NCBI GenBank assembly: GCA_964432985.1
Contig: CAYSPT010000143.1
Coordinates: 1 to 5,497 of the forward strand
Reading direction: 5' to 3'
Length of the DNA: 5,497 nucleotides
Source: CAYSPT01 sp964432985
Lineage (GTDB): Bacteria; Muiribacteriota; CAYSPT01
Shown here: one piece after another, positions 1 through 5,497 of the stretch
Numbering within the stretch: position 1 is the stretch's first letter
Layout: the number at the start of each line of letters is the position of its first letter
Made by a program: the position numbers and the translations under genes
Notes under the pieces: generated by a model
Told to the model about the DNA's origin: nothing
Database searches by the model: none
The model's input: the letters and a program-made list of their open reading frames with translations, nothing else

Positions 1-1428
1 ATCTACATTCGCCTGCTTCTCTTCCCGGTTGGTCAGAGCCTTGACTGGCTGTATCCGCTTAAAGCCGGGTTCTTTGACGGTCTGACTCCTGCTGCGCTTC
101 TGTTCCTGGCGGCAGTAATCTCCGGCAGCGTAATGGCGGTAAAAAAATACCCGCTCATTGCTCTGGCGGCAGGGTGGTTTTTTATCACTCTGGCAATTGA
201 ATCGAGTATTTTTCCTATCGCGGATACGCTGTTCGAACATCGTCTCTACCTGCCGATGGTTGCCTATGCTCTCTTCGTTCCCTGGCTTGTTTTCCGTCTG
301 GTGCCCGATTCCCGCAGGCGGCTTGGTGCTCTTTTGTGCGTGGCGCTGGTTGTGGTGCTGGGTACTGGAACATATATGAGAAACCGGGTGTGGCGCAACG
401 AGGAAATCCTGTGGCAAGACGTGCTCCAGAAGAACCCACGCAACTACCGTGCCCATAACAACCTGGGGCGTACCCTGGCCAGAGCGAAGCGGTACATGGA
501 GGCCATGCCGCACATTGAGACATCCCTGTCACTCAAGCCTCGTTACGCCGAAGCCTTGAACAATAAGGGATACGTCAGCCTGGCCCTTGGCGACGCCGAA
601 ACAGCGCTTCAGTTCAGTATGAAAGCTCTGCAGGTACGTCCGTCGTTTCTCAAGGCGCATCAGAATGTCGCCAACGCCCTGGTAGCCCTCGACCGTCCGA
701 GAGAGGCATTGCCTCATTACAACAAGGCGGTGAAAACAAAGCAAAAAAGTGCTTCGGTCCGCAACAATCTGGGTTTGGCTTTGGCTATGCTGGATTATCT
801 GGACAAGGCGGTAAGGCAGTACCACCTGGCCCTGAAAACGGAGCCCGGCGACCCGGAAATCCTCACCAACCTGGGATTGGCACTGGCACGGAAGGGCCGC
901 CACAAAAAAGCGGTTACAGTATATGAGGAAGCACTGGAGGGAAACAAAGAGTACGCTGAAGCCCATCACGGACTGGCTTTGACGCTGGCGGCACTGGGAG
1001 AGACCGATCAAGCGGAGAAGCATTACGCCGAGGCAATGAGATTGAAACCGGATTTTGCCGAAGCCTGCAATAACTGGGGGATATTTCTGGCCGGCCAGGG
1101 GCGGGTGGAAGAAGCCGTCCGGCAGTATCGCAAAGCGCTTGAGATGGATCCCGCCTTTGCGGCGGCTCACAATTGCCTCGGAACCATTTTGGCACAGCAG
1201 GGGAACGTCGAGGAAGCCGCTGTCCATTTCACGGCGGCCTTGCAGTCCGATCCGGGGTTTGCCGACGCTCACAACAACCTGGGCAACGCCATGACCATGA
1301 TGAAGCGTTACCGTGAGGCAATCGAGCATTACCGGGAGGCACTGCGGCTAAAACCCGAGCTGCACGCGGCCCGCACCAACATGGAGATCGCTAAAAAACG
1401 CCTCGCTGCCGCCCAGCAGAAGCGATAA
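1..1428 (+). CDS. Polytopic membrane protein with C-terminal TPR array (TMTC-like), 5' partial
   Basis: The reading frame is open from the first base, so the true start lies outside; 475 residues are visible. An ATG at 133 is internal, because the 44 codons before it continue the same protein (Y-I-R-L-L-L-F-P then a hydrophobic helix). Visible residues 29-126 hold about four hydrophobic segments. Between them lies S-S-I-F-P-I-A-D followed by FEHRLYLP, a motif I know from bacterial membrane-TPR proteins related to the eukaryotic TMTC (DUF1736) group. The soluble part has nine TPRs in unbroken 34-residue register (visible residues 147-452, bases 439-1356), with typical A-H-N-N-L-G and E-A-(L/I)-x-x-Y positions, then a capping helix ending in a Lys-rich tail. 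TPRs bind proteins. TMTC relatives are GT-C-type O-mannosyltransferases, but the catalytic N-terminus is not in the window, so enzymatic activity is not shown here. The partner is unknown. No strong terminator follows the TAA. Confidence 0.9.
   Translation: MYIRLLLFPVGQSLDWLYPLKAGFFDGLTPAALLFLAAVISGSVMAVKKYPLIALAAGWFFITLAIESSIFPIADTLFEHRLYLPMVAYALFVPWLVFRLVPDSRRRLGALLCVALVVVLGTGTYMRNRVWRNEEILWQDVLQKNPRNYRAHNNLGRTLARAKRYMEAMPHIETSLSLKPRYAEALNNKGYVSLALGDAETALQFSMKALQVRPSFLKAHQNVANALVALDRPREALPHYNKAVKTKQKSASVRNNLGLALAMLDYLDKAVRQYHLALKTEPGDPEILTNLGLALARKGRHKKAVTVYEEALEGNKEYAEAHHGLALTLAALGETDQAEKHYAEAMRLKPDFAEACNNWGIFLAGQGRVEEAVRQYRKALEMDPAFAAAHNCLGTILAQQGNVEEAAVHFTAALQSDPGFADAHNNLGNAMTMMKRYREAIEHYREALRLKPELHAARTNMEIAKKRLAAAQQKR
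439..1356 (+). repeat. Nine tandem TPR units, 102-base coding period
   Basis: Nine consecutive 34-codon units with no insertion or deletion encode helix-turn-helix TPR motifs. Successive units begin with N-Y-R-A-H, Y-A-E-A-L, F-L-K-A-H, S-A-S-V-R, D-P-E-I-L, Y-A-E-A-H, F-A-E-A-C, F-A-A-A-H and F-A-D-A-H. Most end with a K-P, D-P or similar boundary. DNA identity between units looks low by eye, so this is an old protein repeat and not a recent DNA duplication. Confidence 0.85.
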
Positions 1429-1602
1429 AAAGCCTCTACAATCCAGGGTTCCCTCAGTAGAATTGAATTCACTATATGATGTTTAACGCTTCAAGTCCTG
1501 TGATCAATCTACTGATCTTTTCTGAATAACACACACCCTCTCACTCCCGGTCCCATTGTATCCCCCAATGCCCGTTTTCCCCATGTATGGCGCCATTTTT
1601 GG

Positions 1603-1632
1603 TTGCCGGTAGCCGCGACATAGGGGTATCAT
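1603..1632 (+). promoter_or_regulatory. Candidate sigma70-type promoter for the VIT/VWA gene
   Basis: TTGCCG at 1603-1608 (4 of 6 matches to TTGACA) and TATCAT at 1627-1632 (5 of 6 matches to TATAAT) are 18 bases apart. Transcription would begin near 1639, giving a leader of about 140 bases before the TTG start. This is a consensus match by eye only. Its position between two inverted-repeat arms makes it more interesting than chance, but it is unproven. Confidence 0.35.
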
Positions 1633-1662
1633 TAGGTTGGTGATAGGGGTGCCGACCGGCAA
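1603..1662. repeat. 8-bp inverted repeat flanking the promoter candidate, with nested short repeats
   Basis: TTGCCGGT (1603-1610) and its exact reverse complement ACCGGCAA (1655-1662) are 52 bp apart from arm to arm. Inside are TATCA/TGATA (1627-1631/1641-1645, 9-base loop) and a direct repeat ATAGGGGT (1620-1627 and 1643-1650). GTATCA at 1626-1631 could alternatively pair with TGATAC at 1674-1679. These could be paired operator half-sites or RNA structure. The pairing is exact in the sequence, but the function is inferred. Confidence 0.4.
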
Positions 1663-1762
1663 TTGTACCGATTTGATACACAACAAGGAGACCGGTGTCA
1701 CACTTTGAGACGCGGAAGGTAGGGCGGAGGCTCAGAGAGCCCCGGGGCCTGGTTTGTCGGAA

Positions 1763-1768
1763 AAGGAA
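1763..1768 (+). promoter_or_regulatory. Ribosome binding site supporting a TTG start
   Basis: AAGGAA lies 11 bases before the TTG at 1780. The frame is closed by a TAG at 1720-1722, and no ATG or GTG occurs between that stop and 1780, so the TTG is the first start available. It is also the only one that gives a complete signal peptide. Confidence 0.6.
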
Positions 1769-1779
1769 ATTCCAATAAG

Positions 1780-4695
1780 TTGAAAAACAGCACTGTAATC
1801 AGCAGAATTGTCATCATCCTGATAGCCATATTCATGCTGACCGGCGGCGGTATGCGTGCCCTGGCCGAGGAACTGACCGGGGAAGCCGAGGATGATTATA
1901 GCGACTGGGGCTTTGGCGACGAGGTTTTTGATAATTGGGGGAAGGAAGACGACACCGGTTATGACGAAGCATTCGGCGACGCTGATGAAATCGACGAAGG
2001 CGACGATTTCGGACTGTCCTCCAGCTGGGATCCCGCAGACAGGTTCGAAGGTGAAGTCGACTATGTGGACTCGAGATTACGAAGCGATTACGACAGGATA
2101 ATAGTCCTTGTTCAACATCCGGAAGGAGATTCGGGAAAGGAGGAGATACGATTACTCACCCAAAGTCTGGAGTATCCGCTCAAGCACATCGATATTGATG
2201 TTTCCGGCAACGGATTGATCAGCAGATCAAGGATCACCCAGACCTTTAAAAATCCTTACAAGAATAACCTCGAGACGTCCTATGTATTTCCGCTCCCACA
2301 CCGGGCAGCCGTTCACCGGATGACCATGGAAATCGGCAGCCGGACCATCAAGGGTGCTGTCAAGAAACGGAAAGAAGCCCGGAAAATCTACCAACGGGCT
2401 ATGGCGGTCGGCAAGACGGCCGGCCTGTTGGAGCAGAAGCGGCTGAACATATTCACCCACTTGATGAGCAATATCCTGCCCGGTGACACGATCCGCCTCA
2501 AGAATTACTGTGTGGATATGGTGAACTATGATCATGGCAGATACACCTTCGTGTTTCCCACCACGATCGGACCCCGGAGCATACCCCAGGGTTCCGGCGA
2601 TAGAATCGGCATCACGCTGCACTTTGATCCGGGTAGTTCCCGAGAACAATTCGAGATCCCTTATTTCCGTGGCAACGAGAAGCCATGGCACGACATCGCC
2701 TTGACCTGGAAGCAGAACACCGTCGCACCGATCCACGGCATCAATTCTCCGTCCCATAAACTGGATATCCATTCCGCCGCCGGAAGTTCAAAGACAACCA
2801 TCACGCTGCAAAAACACGATCGGCGCGCAAACAAAGATATTATCCTGAACTACCGGATGACGGACGATAAACCCGAACCGATCCTGCTGACGCATCGCAG
2901 CAAGCACGGCGGCTATTTCATGCTGATGCTGCAACCCGGGTCCGGCCTTTCCGATATCGGAGTCATAGAAAATCGCGAACTCAAACCGCAAAGTGGTGTT
3001 CTGCCTGAAGGCAGCGTTCTGCCTGAAGGCAGCGTTCTGCCGCAAGCCATTGTTACACCGAAATCCAGTACTGTGCCGAAAGAAATGATGTTCATACTGG
3101 ATTGTTCCGGTTCCATGCTGGGCGCACCCCTGGATACGGCCAAAGATTTTGTGCGCCAGGTGCTCAAAGAGATCAATCCCGGCGACACTTTTCAGATCGT
3201 CAATTTTTCGCAGGTTGCCTCCAGGAATGCAACAACTCCGCTTACGAACACCAGGGCAAACATCAAGCAGGGGCTTGAGTATATCGACCAGCTTATGAGC
3301 ACCAGCAAAACCCGGTGGGTCAAAAAGATACGAGAGGCTCTTGATCTCCCACACGATCCCGGGCGCCGCAGGACGGTATGCTTTCTCACCGACGGATTCA
3401 TTACCAACGAAGCGGAAATCCTGGCGACAATCGAGGATACCTTCGGTGAAGCCCGGTTATTCACCATCGGGGTGGGAAGTTCACCCAACCGCGACCTTAT
3501 TGAACGCATGGCCACGGCAGGACACGGGGCGGCAGACTATCTCCGGCCCGATGGTGATCTGGACGACACGGTGGCAAGGTTTATGGGACGGATTCATAAA
3601 CCCTGTTTCACGGATATCACCACTGACTTCAATGGCCTGGACACCGAAAGCGTCTATCCGCTAAAGATTCCTGACCTGTTCTCGTCTCAAGCACTGGTCT
3701 TGATCGGCCGGTACGGCTCCAGCGGTGCAGGCACGGTGACGGTATCCGGCCGTCTGGCCGGGAGACCGCACACAATCAACCTCCCGGTAACGTTTCCCAA
3801 AAAGGAGAAAGCCAATGCCTGGCTGCCCGTCATGTGGGCCCGGATGAAGGTAAACGAACTGATGGCCTTGATGCACCACAGCGGAACGAAAGAATTGCGG
3901 GAGCAGATCACCGGCCTGTGCCTGAAGTACAATCTTATGTCCAGATACACGTCCTATGTGGCCGTAGATGAAACAAATCAGACCGATCCCGGTCAAAAGA
4001 CGATTCACCTGACAGTGCCGGCTGAGATACCGGAGTTTGTAAAGTGCAAGGGCGTGTTTGACATCGAGGACGAGCCCCGGAAGATCAAGGGTAAGTCGAT
4101 AACCCGCACTATTCATGCTCCCATAGTCGAGGCAAATGTTAAGTATCTGGGCTACCTGGAAGAAGAAGGAGAGCCGGTCGCCCGTATCAATTGTAATGGA
4201 ATAACCTGCGAAATCAAAGAAGGATGCGGTGTCTTTGGCGCAACGGTCCGTGAAGTAACCGACGAATTGATAAGAGGGAATGCTTACCATGATTCCTTCC
4301 AGGTTCTGGAGATTACGCCAGAGCTTCTTACTATTTATCATTATTGTACACGGTGGCCCAAAATACATTTACTGGGTCATGAAGAGAGTCTTAGATGCAG
4401 AAGTCTTACCTGCGGAATCACCCTGTGGCAGCCAGACGAAGCGTTTCTAATCCTGCATGGTTTTGCCGGGGAGAAAGGTCTTTACGTAGCGGAAGTCCAG
4501 GAGGACAGTAGAGCGTACCAGGCCGGCATAAGGCCTGGTGATCTTCTCGTCGGCGCCGGACACGATACGACCACCCCTACGGGATTGTTTTGGGAATTGG
4601 AGCACTCTATTGGGTATACATTCGACCACCAACCCGTACTGATGGAACTTCTCCGAAACGGACAACGCTTCACAACAACCGTGACCGAAGAATGA
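1780..4695 (+). CDS. Exported VIT and von Willebrand factor A domain protein with C-terminal PDZ-like domain
   Basis: 971 residues from a TTG start. The next in-frame ATG (1834, residue 19) would cut through the signal peptide. Residues 1-29 form a Sec signal (K2, R9, hydrophobic core 10-21, cleavage likely after A-L-A). Residues 30-100 are extremely acidic, with 28 Asp/Glu against 3 Lys/Arg. Residues about 131-263 are a VIT domain: YVFPLP, A-A-V-H, the E-A-R-x-x-Y helix, G-L-L-E-Q, N-I-F-T, N-I-L-P-G-D and G-P-R-S-I-P. A linker at 405-423 carries VLPEGS repeats. VWA spans about 435-605, with MIDAS D441-x-S443-x-S445, probable T511, and D538 in L-T-D-G. Family-typical P-D-L-F, W-A-R and Y-T-S-Y-V-A-V-D follow up to residue 730. 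Residues about 785-860 look like a beta domain with several cysteines. Residues about 895-971 are PDZ-like (G-I-R-P-G-D-L-L). VIT and VWA domains mediate metal-dependent protein binding and no enzyme active site is seen. I see no sortase, PEP-CTERM or anchoring helix at the C-terminus, so it is probably periplasmic or secreted. The ligand is unknown. Confidence 0.93.
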   Translation: MKNSTVISRIVIILIAIFMLTGGGMRALAEELTGEAEDDYSDWGFGDEVFDNWGKEDDTGYDEAFGDADEIDEGDDFGLSSSWDPADRFEGEVDYVDSRLRSDYDRIIVLVQHPEGDSGKEEIRLLTQSLEYPLKHIDIDVSGNGLISRSRITQTFKNPYKNNLETSYVFPLPHRAAVHRMTMEIGSRTIKGAVKKRKEARKIYQRAMAVGKTAGLLEQKRLNIFTHLMSNILPGDTIRLKNYCVDMVNYDHGRYTFVFPTTIGPRSIPQGSGDRIGITLHFDPGSSREQFEIPYFRGNEKPWHDIALTWKQNTVAPIHGINSPSHKLDIHSAAGSSKTTITLQKHDRRANKDIILNYRMTDDKPEPILLTHRSKHGGYFMLMLQPGSGLSDIGVIENRELKPQSGVLPEGSVLPEGSVLPQAIVTPKSSTVPKEMMFILDCSGSMLGAPLDTAKDFVRQVLKEINPGDTFQIVNFSQVASRNATTPLTNTRANIKQGLEYIDQLMSTSKTRWVKKIREALDLPHDPGRRRTVCFLTDGFITNEAEILATIEDTFGEARLFTIGVGSSPNRDLIERMATAGHGAADYLRPDGDLDDTVARFMGRIHKPCFTDITTDFNGLDTESVYPLKIPDLFSSQALVLIGRYGSSGAGTVTVSGRLAGRPHTINLPVTFPKKEKANAWLPVMWARMKVNELMALMHHSGTKELREQITGLCLKYNLMSRYTSYVAVDETNQTDPGQKTIHLTVPAEIPEFVKCKGVFDIEDEPRKIKGKSITRTIHAPIVEANVKYLGYLEEEGEPVARINCNGITCEIKEGCGVFGATVREVTDELIRGNAYHDSFQVLEITPELLTIYHYCTRWPKIHLLGHEESLRCRSLTCGITLWQPDEAFLILHGFAGEKGLYVAEVQEDSRAYQAGIRPGDLLVGAGHDTTTPTGLFWELEHSIGYTFDHQPVLMELLRNGQRFTTTVTEE
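2998..3042 (+). repeat. 18-bp in-frame tandem repeat (two copies plus a partial third)
   Basis: The unit GTTCTGCCTGAAGGCAGC occurs exactly at 2998-3015 and 3016-3033, and its first eight bases recur from 3034 before the sequence diverges. It encodes V-L-P-E-G-S twice, then V-L-P-Q, in the linker between the VIT and VWA parts. Each full unit contains CTGCCT/AGGCAG arms separated by 2 bases, which may encourage slippage. Copy-number change would alter linker length by six residues without a frameshift. Confidence 0.85.
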
Positions 4696-4748
4696 CGAAA
4701 TGTAACTTTTATTCCATTTACGTTCTACTATTGGTAAAACTATGTAAA

Positions 4749-4753
4749 TGAGG
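4749..4753 (+). promoter_or_regulatory. Ribosome binding site choosing the start of the small membrane protein
   Basis: TGAGG ends 9 bases before the ATG at 4763, a normal distance. The alternative ATG at 4748 overlaps this motif and has no purine-rich site before it, so 4763 is preferred. The two starts differ by five residues. Confidence 0.5.
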
Positions 4754-4762
4754 CACCAATTC

Positions 4763-5257
4763 ATGACTTATCGATTCTCTTCGCGGATACTGGCGACAGC
4801 GCTCGTTTTCTTCCTGGTGGCAACCTTGATGCCCGATATGGCCCGGGCTGAAAAGTACAAGCTGTTTCGTGACAACATACCGTTGGGCGTTTTTCTGGTC
4901 GGCGCGCTCACCCTCGGATTCGTACCGGGTGCCATCGCCGGTCTCATTTCCATTCCGCTGTGTAACATGCTGGACAAGACGCACAACATCCAGAGAACCA
5001 GATCGGTCATTGCCGGGCACGACCTGGGTGTGGCCGGCGGATTCCTGGTAGCCCTGGGCGCCATGGCGTTTTTCCCACCCGTAGCTTTGGGCGGTCTGGC
5101 GACCATTCTCGCCGGCACCTTTCTCGGAGGAATTACCGGCAGTATCATCGGAGCCGCCAGGGACGGTCAGTTTAGCGGAGCGGGCCGACTAACACCGCAG
5201 AAACCTGCTCGAAGAAAGCCCGGCAGTATCCTGCTGGATTCATCAAACGATATGTAG
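4763..5257 (+). CDS. Small glycine-zipper membrane protein with signal peptide, unknown function
   Basis: 164 residues from the ATG at 4763 (169 if the ATG at 4748 is used). The N-terminus is a signal peptide: M-T-Y-R-F-S-S-R, a hydrophobic core, and likely cleavage after A-R-A at residue 29, before E-K-Y-K. Two or three further hydrophobic segments follow: about 39-66, and 88-105 running into 106-131. They are rich in GxxxG: G52/G56/G60 and an unbroken series G118/G122/G126/G130. A short hydrophilic loop with K-T-H-N-I-Q-R-T-R separates the halves, and the tail (132-164) is basic with an R-R-K-P stretch. Glycine zippers allow tight helix packing and occur in many envelope proteins, but I cannot assign a family. 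It lies 67 bases after the VIT/VWA gene on the same strand, so co-transcription is plausible and it could be a membrane partner of that protein. This link is inference. Confidence 0.8.
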   Translation: MTYRFSSRILATALVFFLVATLMPDMARAEKYKLFRDNIPLGVFLVGALTLGFVPGAIAGLISIPLCNMLDKTHNIQRTRSVIAGHDLGVAGGFLVALGAMAFFPPVALGGLATILAGTFLGGITGSIIGAARDGQFSGAGRLTPQKPARRKPGSILLDSSNDM

Positions 5258-5341
5258 TACGCGGCTCTCCCCTTTGTCCCGCCGCTTCATCTACGTGAAG
5301 AGAGATTTATCTAACCTGAATCGCTGCCATACTCTCCACTT

Positions 5342-5374
5342 AAAAACTGTCTGAAAACCTCCAGCAGAGTTTTC
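5342..5374 (-). terminator. Possible intrinsic terminator for the minus-strand gene
   Basis: Read on the minus strand, GAAAACTC (5374-5367) pairs with GAGGTTTTC (5361-5353), giving eight pairs with one bulged G around the loop TGCTG. After seven more bases comes TTTTT (5346-5342). It begins about 40 bases past the minus-strand stop at 5415. The stem is AT-rich and the T-run is offset, so it is weak. It gives little help to plus-strand transcription, where no T-run follows directly. Confidence 0.35.
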
Positions 5375-5414
5375 GATATACAGGGGCGGTCCAGGGTAGT
5401 TTAGCCTCTTTGTA

Positions 5415-5497
5415 TCATCTCTTAATCTTCTTGATAGCTTTCTTTACAGCTGTTTTAACCAGCTTCGAGTTATCGGTATTGAGAACATTATCCAGGT
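5415..5497 (-). CDS. C-terminal end of a minus-strand gene, partial
   Basis: On the minus strand one frame stays open from the window edge for 26 codons to a TGA at 5417-5415, while the other two frames stop early (one at its third codon, one at its 18th). The peptide begins L-D-N-V-L-N-T-D and ends in a Lys-rich amphipathic stretch, K-K-A-I-K-K-I-K-R, which resembles a genuine protein C-terminus. A possible terminator follows. The fragment is too short to assign a family, and 26 open codons can occur by chance. The gene would converge on the plus-strand genes. Confidence 0.4.
   Translation of the reverse strand, partial: LDNVLNTDNSKLVKTAVKKAIKKIKR

Larger units (their letters stand above)
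1429..1779. other. 351-base intergenic region without a convincing gene
   Basis: No reading frame here looks like a real protein. Near the left end, CTAC at 1436-1439 can pair with GTAG at 1457-1460 around AGGG/CCCT (1445-1448/1451-1454), but no T-run follows, so I do not call a terminator. CATTG/CAATG (1554-1558/1566-1570) form a short stem. A promoter candidate and inverted repeat lie at 1603-1662. Nearer the gene, GGCTC/GAGCC (1729-1733/1737-1741) can form a 5-pair stem, followed immediately by the palindrome CCCCGGGG (1740-1747). I recognise no known riboswitch consensus. Confidence 0.5.

Noticed and set aside
529..1329. Long minus-strand frame opposite the TPR region
   Set aside because: It is a shadow of the TPR coding sequence caused by its codon pattern. 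The plus-strand protein has clear conserved repeats.
1504..1701. A 65-codon minus-strand reading frame in the intergenic region
   Set aside because: It has no recognisable domain, no good ribosome site, and it overlaps the promoter and inverted-repeat structures. Its composition does not resemble the coding genes here. It is most likely chance.
1639..1779. Leader as a known riboswitch, for example a cyclic-di-GMP type
   Set aside because: Short stems are present, but I could not match any conserved riboswitch core. A covariance-model search would be decisive.
2998..3042. Short repeats read as a CRISPR array or sortase-type LPxxG signal
   Set aside because: The repeats are directly abutting without spacers and lie inside a coding linker. 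The L-P-E-G-S pieces are internal, with no following hydrophobic helix and basic tail.
3661..4368. Long minus-strand frame opposite the VIT/VWA gene
   Set aside because: It is antisense to well-conserved VWA-family motifs on the plus strand, with no domain of its own.
4717..4746. Possible promoter TTTACG-18-TATGTA before the small membrane protein gene
   Set aside because: The -10 match is only 3 of 6, and the start of transcription would fall on the ribosome binding site, leaving almost no leader.
5285..5300. CTTCA/TGAAG hairpin after the small membrane protein gene
   Set aside because: The stem is only five pairs and no T-run follows, so it is not supported as a plus-strand terminator.

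Overview
The window holds three plus-strand genes for membrane or exported proteins and the tail of a probable minus-strand gene at the right edge. Nothing in it is an RNA gene, CRISPR array or recognisable insertion sequence. The protein types (a polytopic membrane protein with a long TPR array, and a VIT/VWA protein with a Sec signal) and the moderately GC-rich coding sequence suggest a Gram-negative bacterium. My best guess is a deltaproteobacterium of the Desulfuromonadales/Geobacter kind, but this is an impression from family distribution and not something the sequence proves.

Layout: 1-1428 is the 3' part of a gene whose start lies left of the window. It encodes membrane helices with a FEHRLYLP motif, then nine full 34-residue TPRs and a capping helix. 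Bases 1429-1779 are a 351-base gap with no convincing gene. The gap contains a candidate sigma70-type promoter lying inside a widely spaced inverted repeat, followed by a leader of about 140 bases. Bases 1780-4695 encode a 971-residue exported protein. Its order is signal peptide, very acidic segment, VIT domain, repeat-bearing linker, VWA domain, conserved post-VWA helical region, Cys-containing beta-type region, and PDZ-like C-terminus. It starts at TTG. Bases 4763-5257 encode a small signal-peptide-bearing membrane protein with glycine-zipper helices and no family I can name. After that come a possible terminator and the last 26 codons of a minus-strand gene (5415-5497) converging on the others.

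How they may work together: the VIT/VWA protein and the small glycine-zipper protein lie 67 bases apart on the same strand with no terminator visible between them, so they may be co-transcribed and act together in the envelope. The TPR protein is separated by a long gap and is probably its own unit. The most unusual object is the VIT/VWA protein. A PDZ-like domain, preceded by what may be a GspC/PilP-like beta domain, is attached behind a VIT-VWA core whose metal-site loop departs from the usual family sequence.
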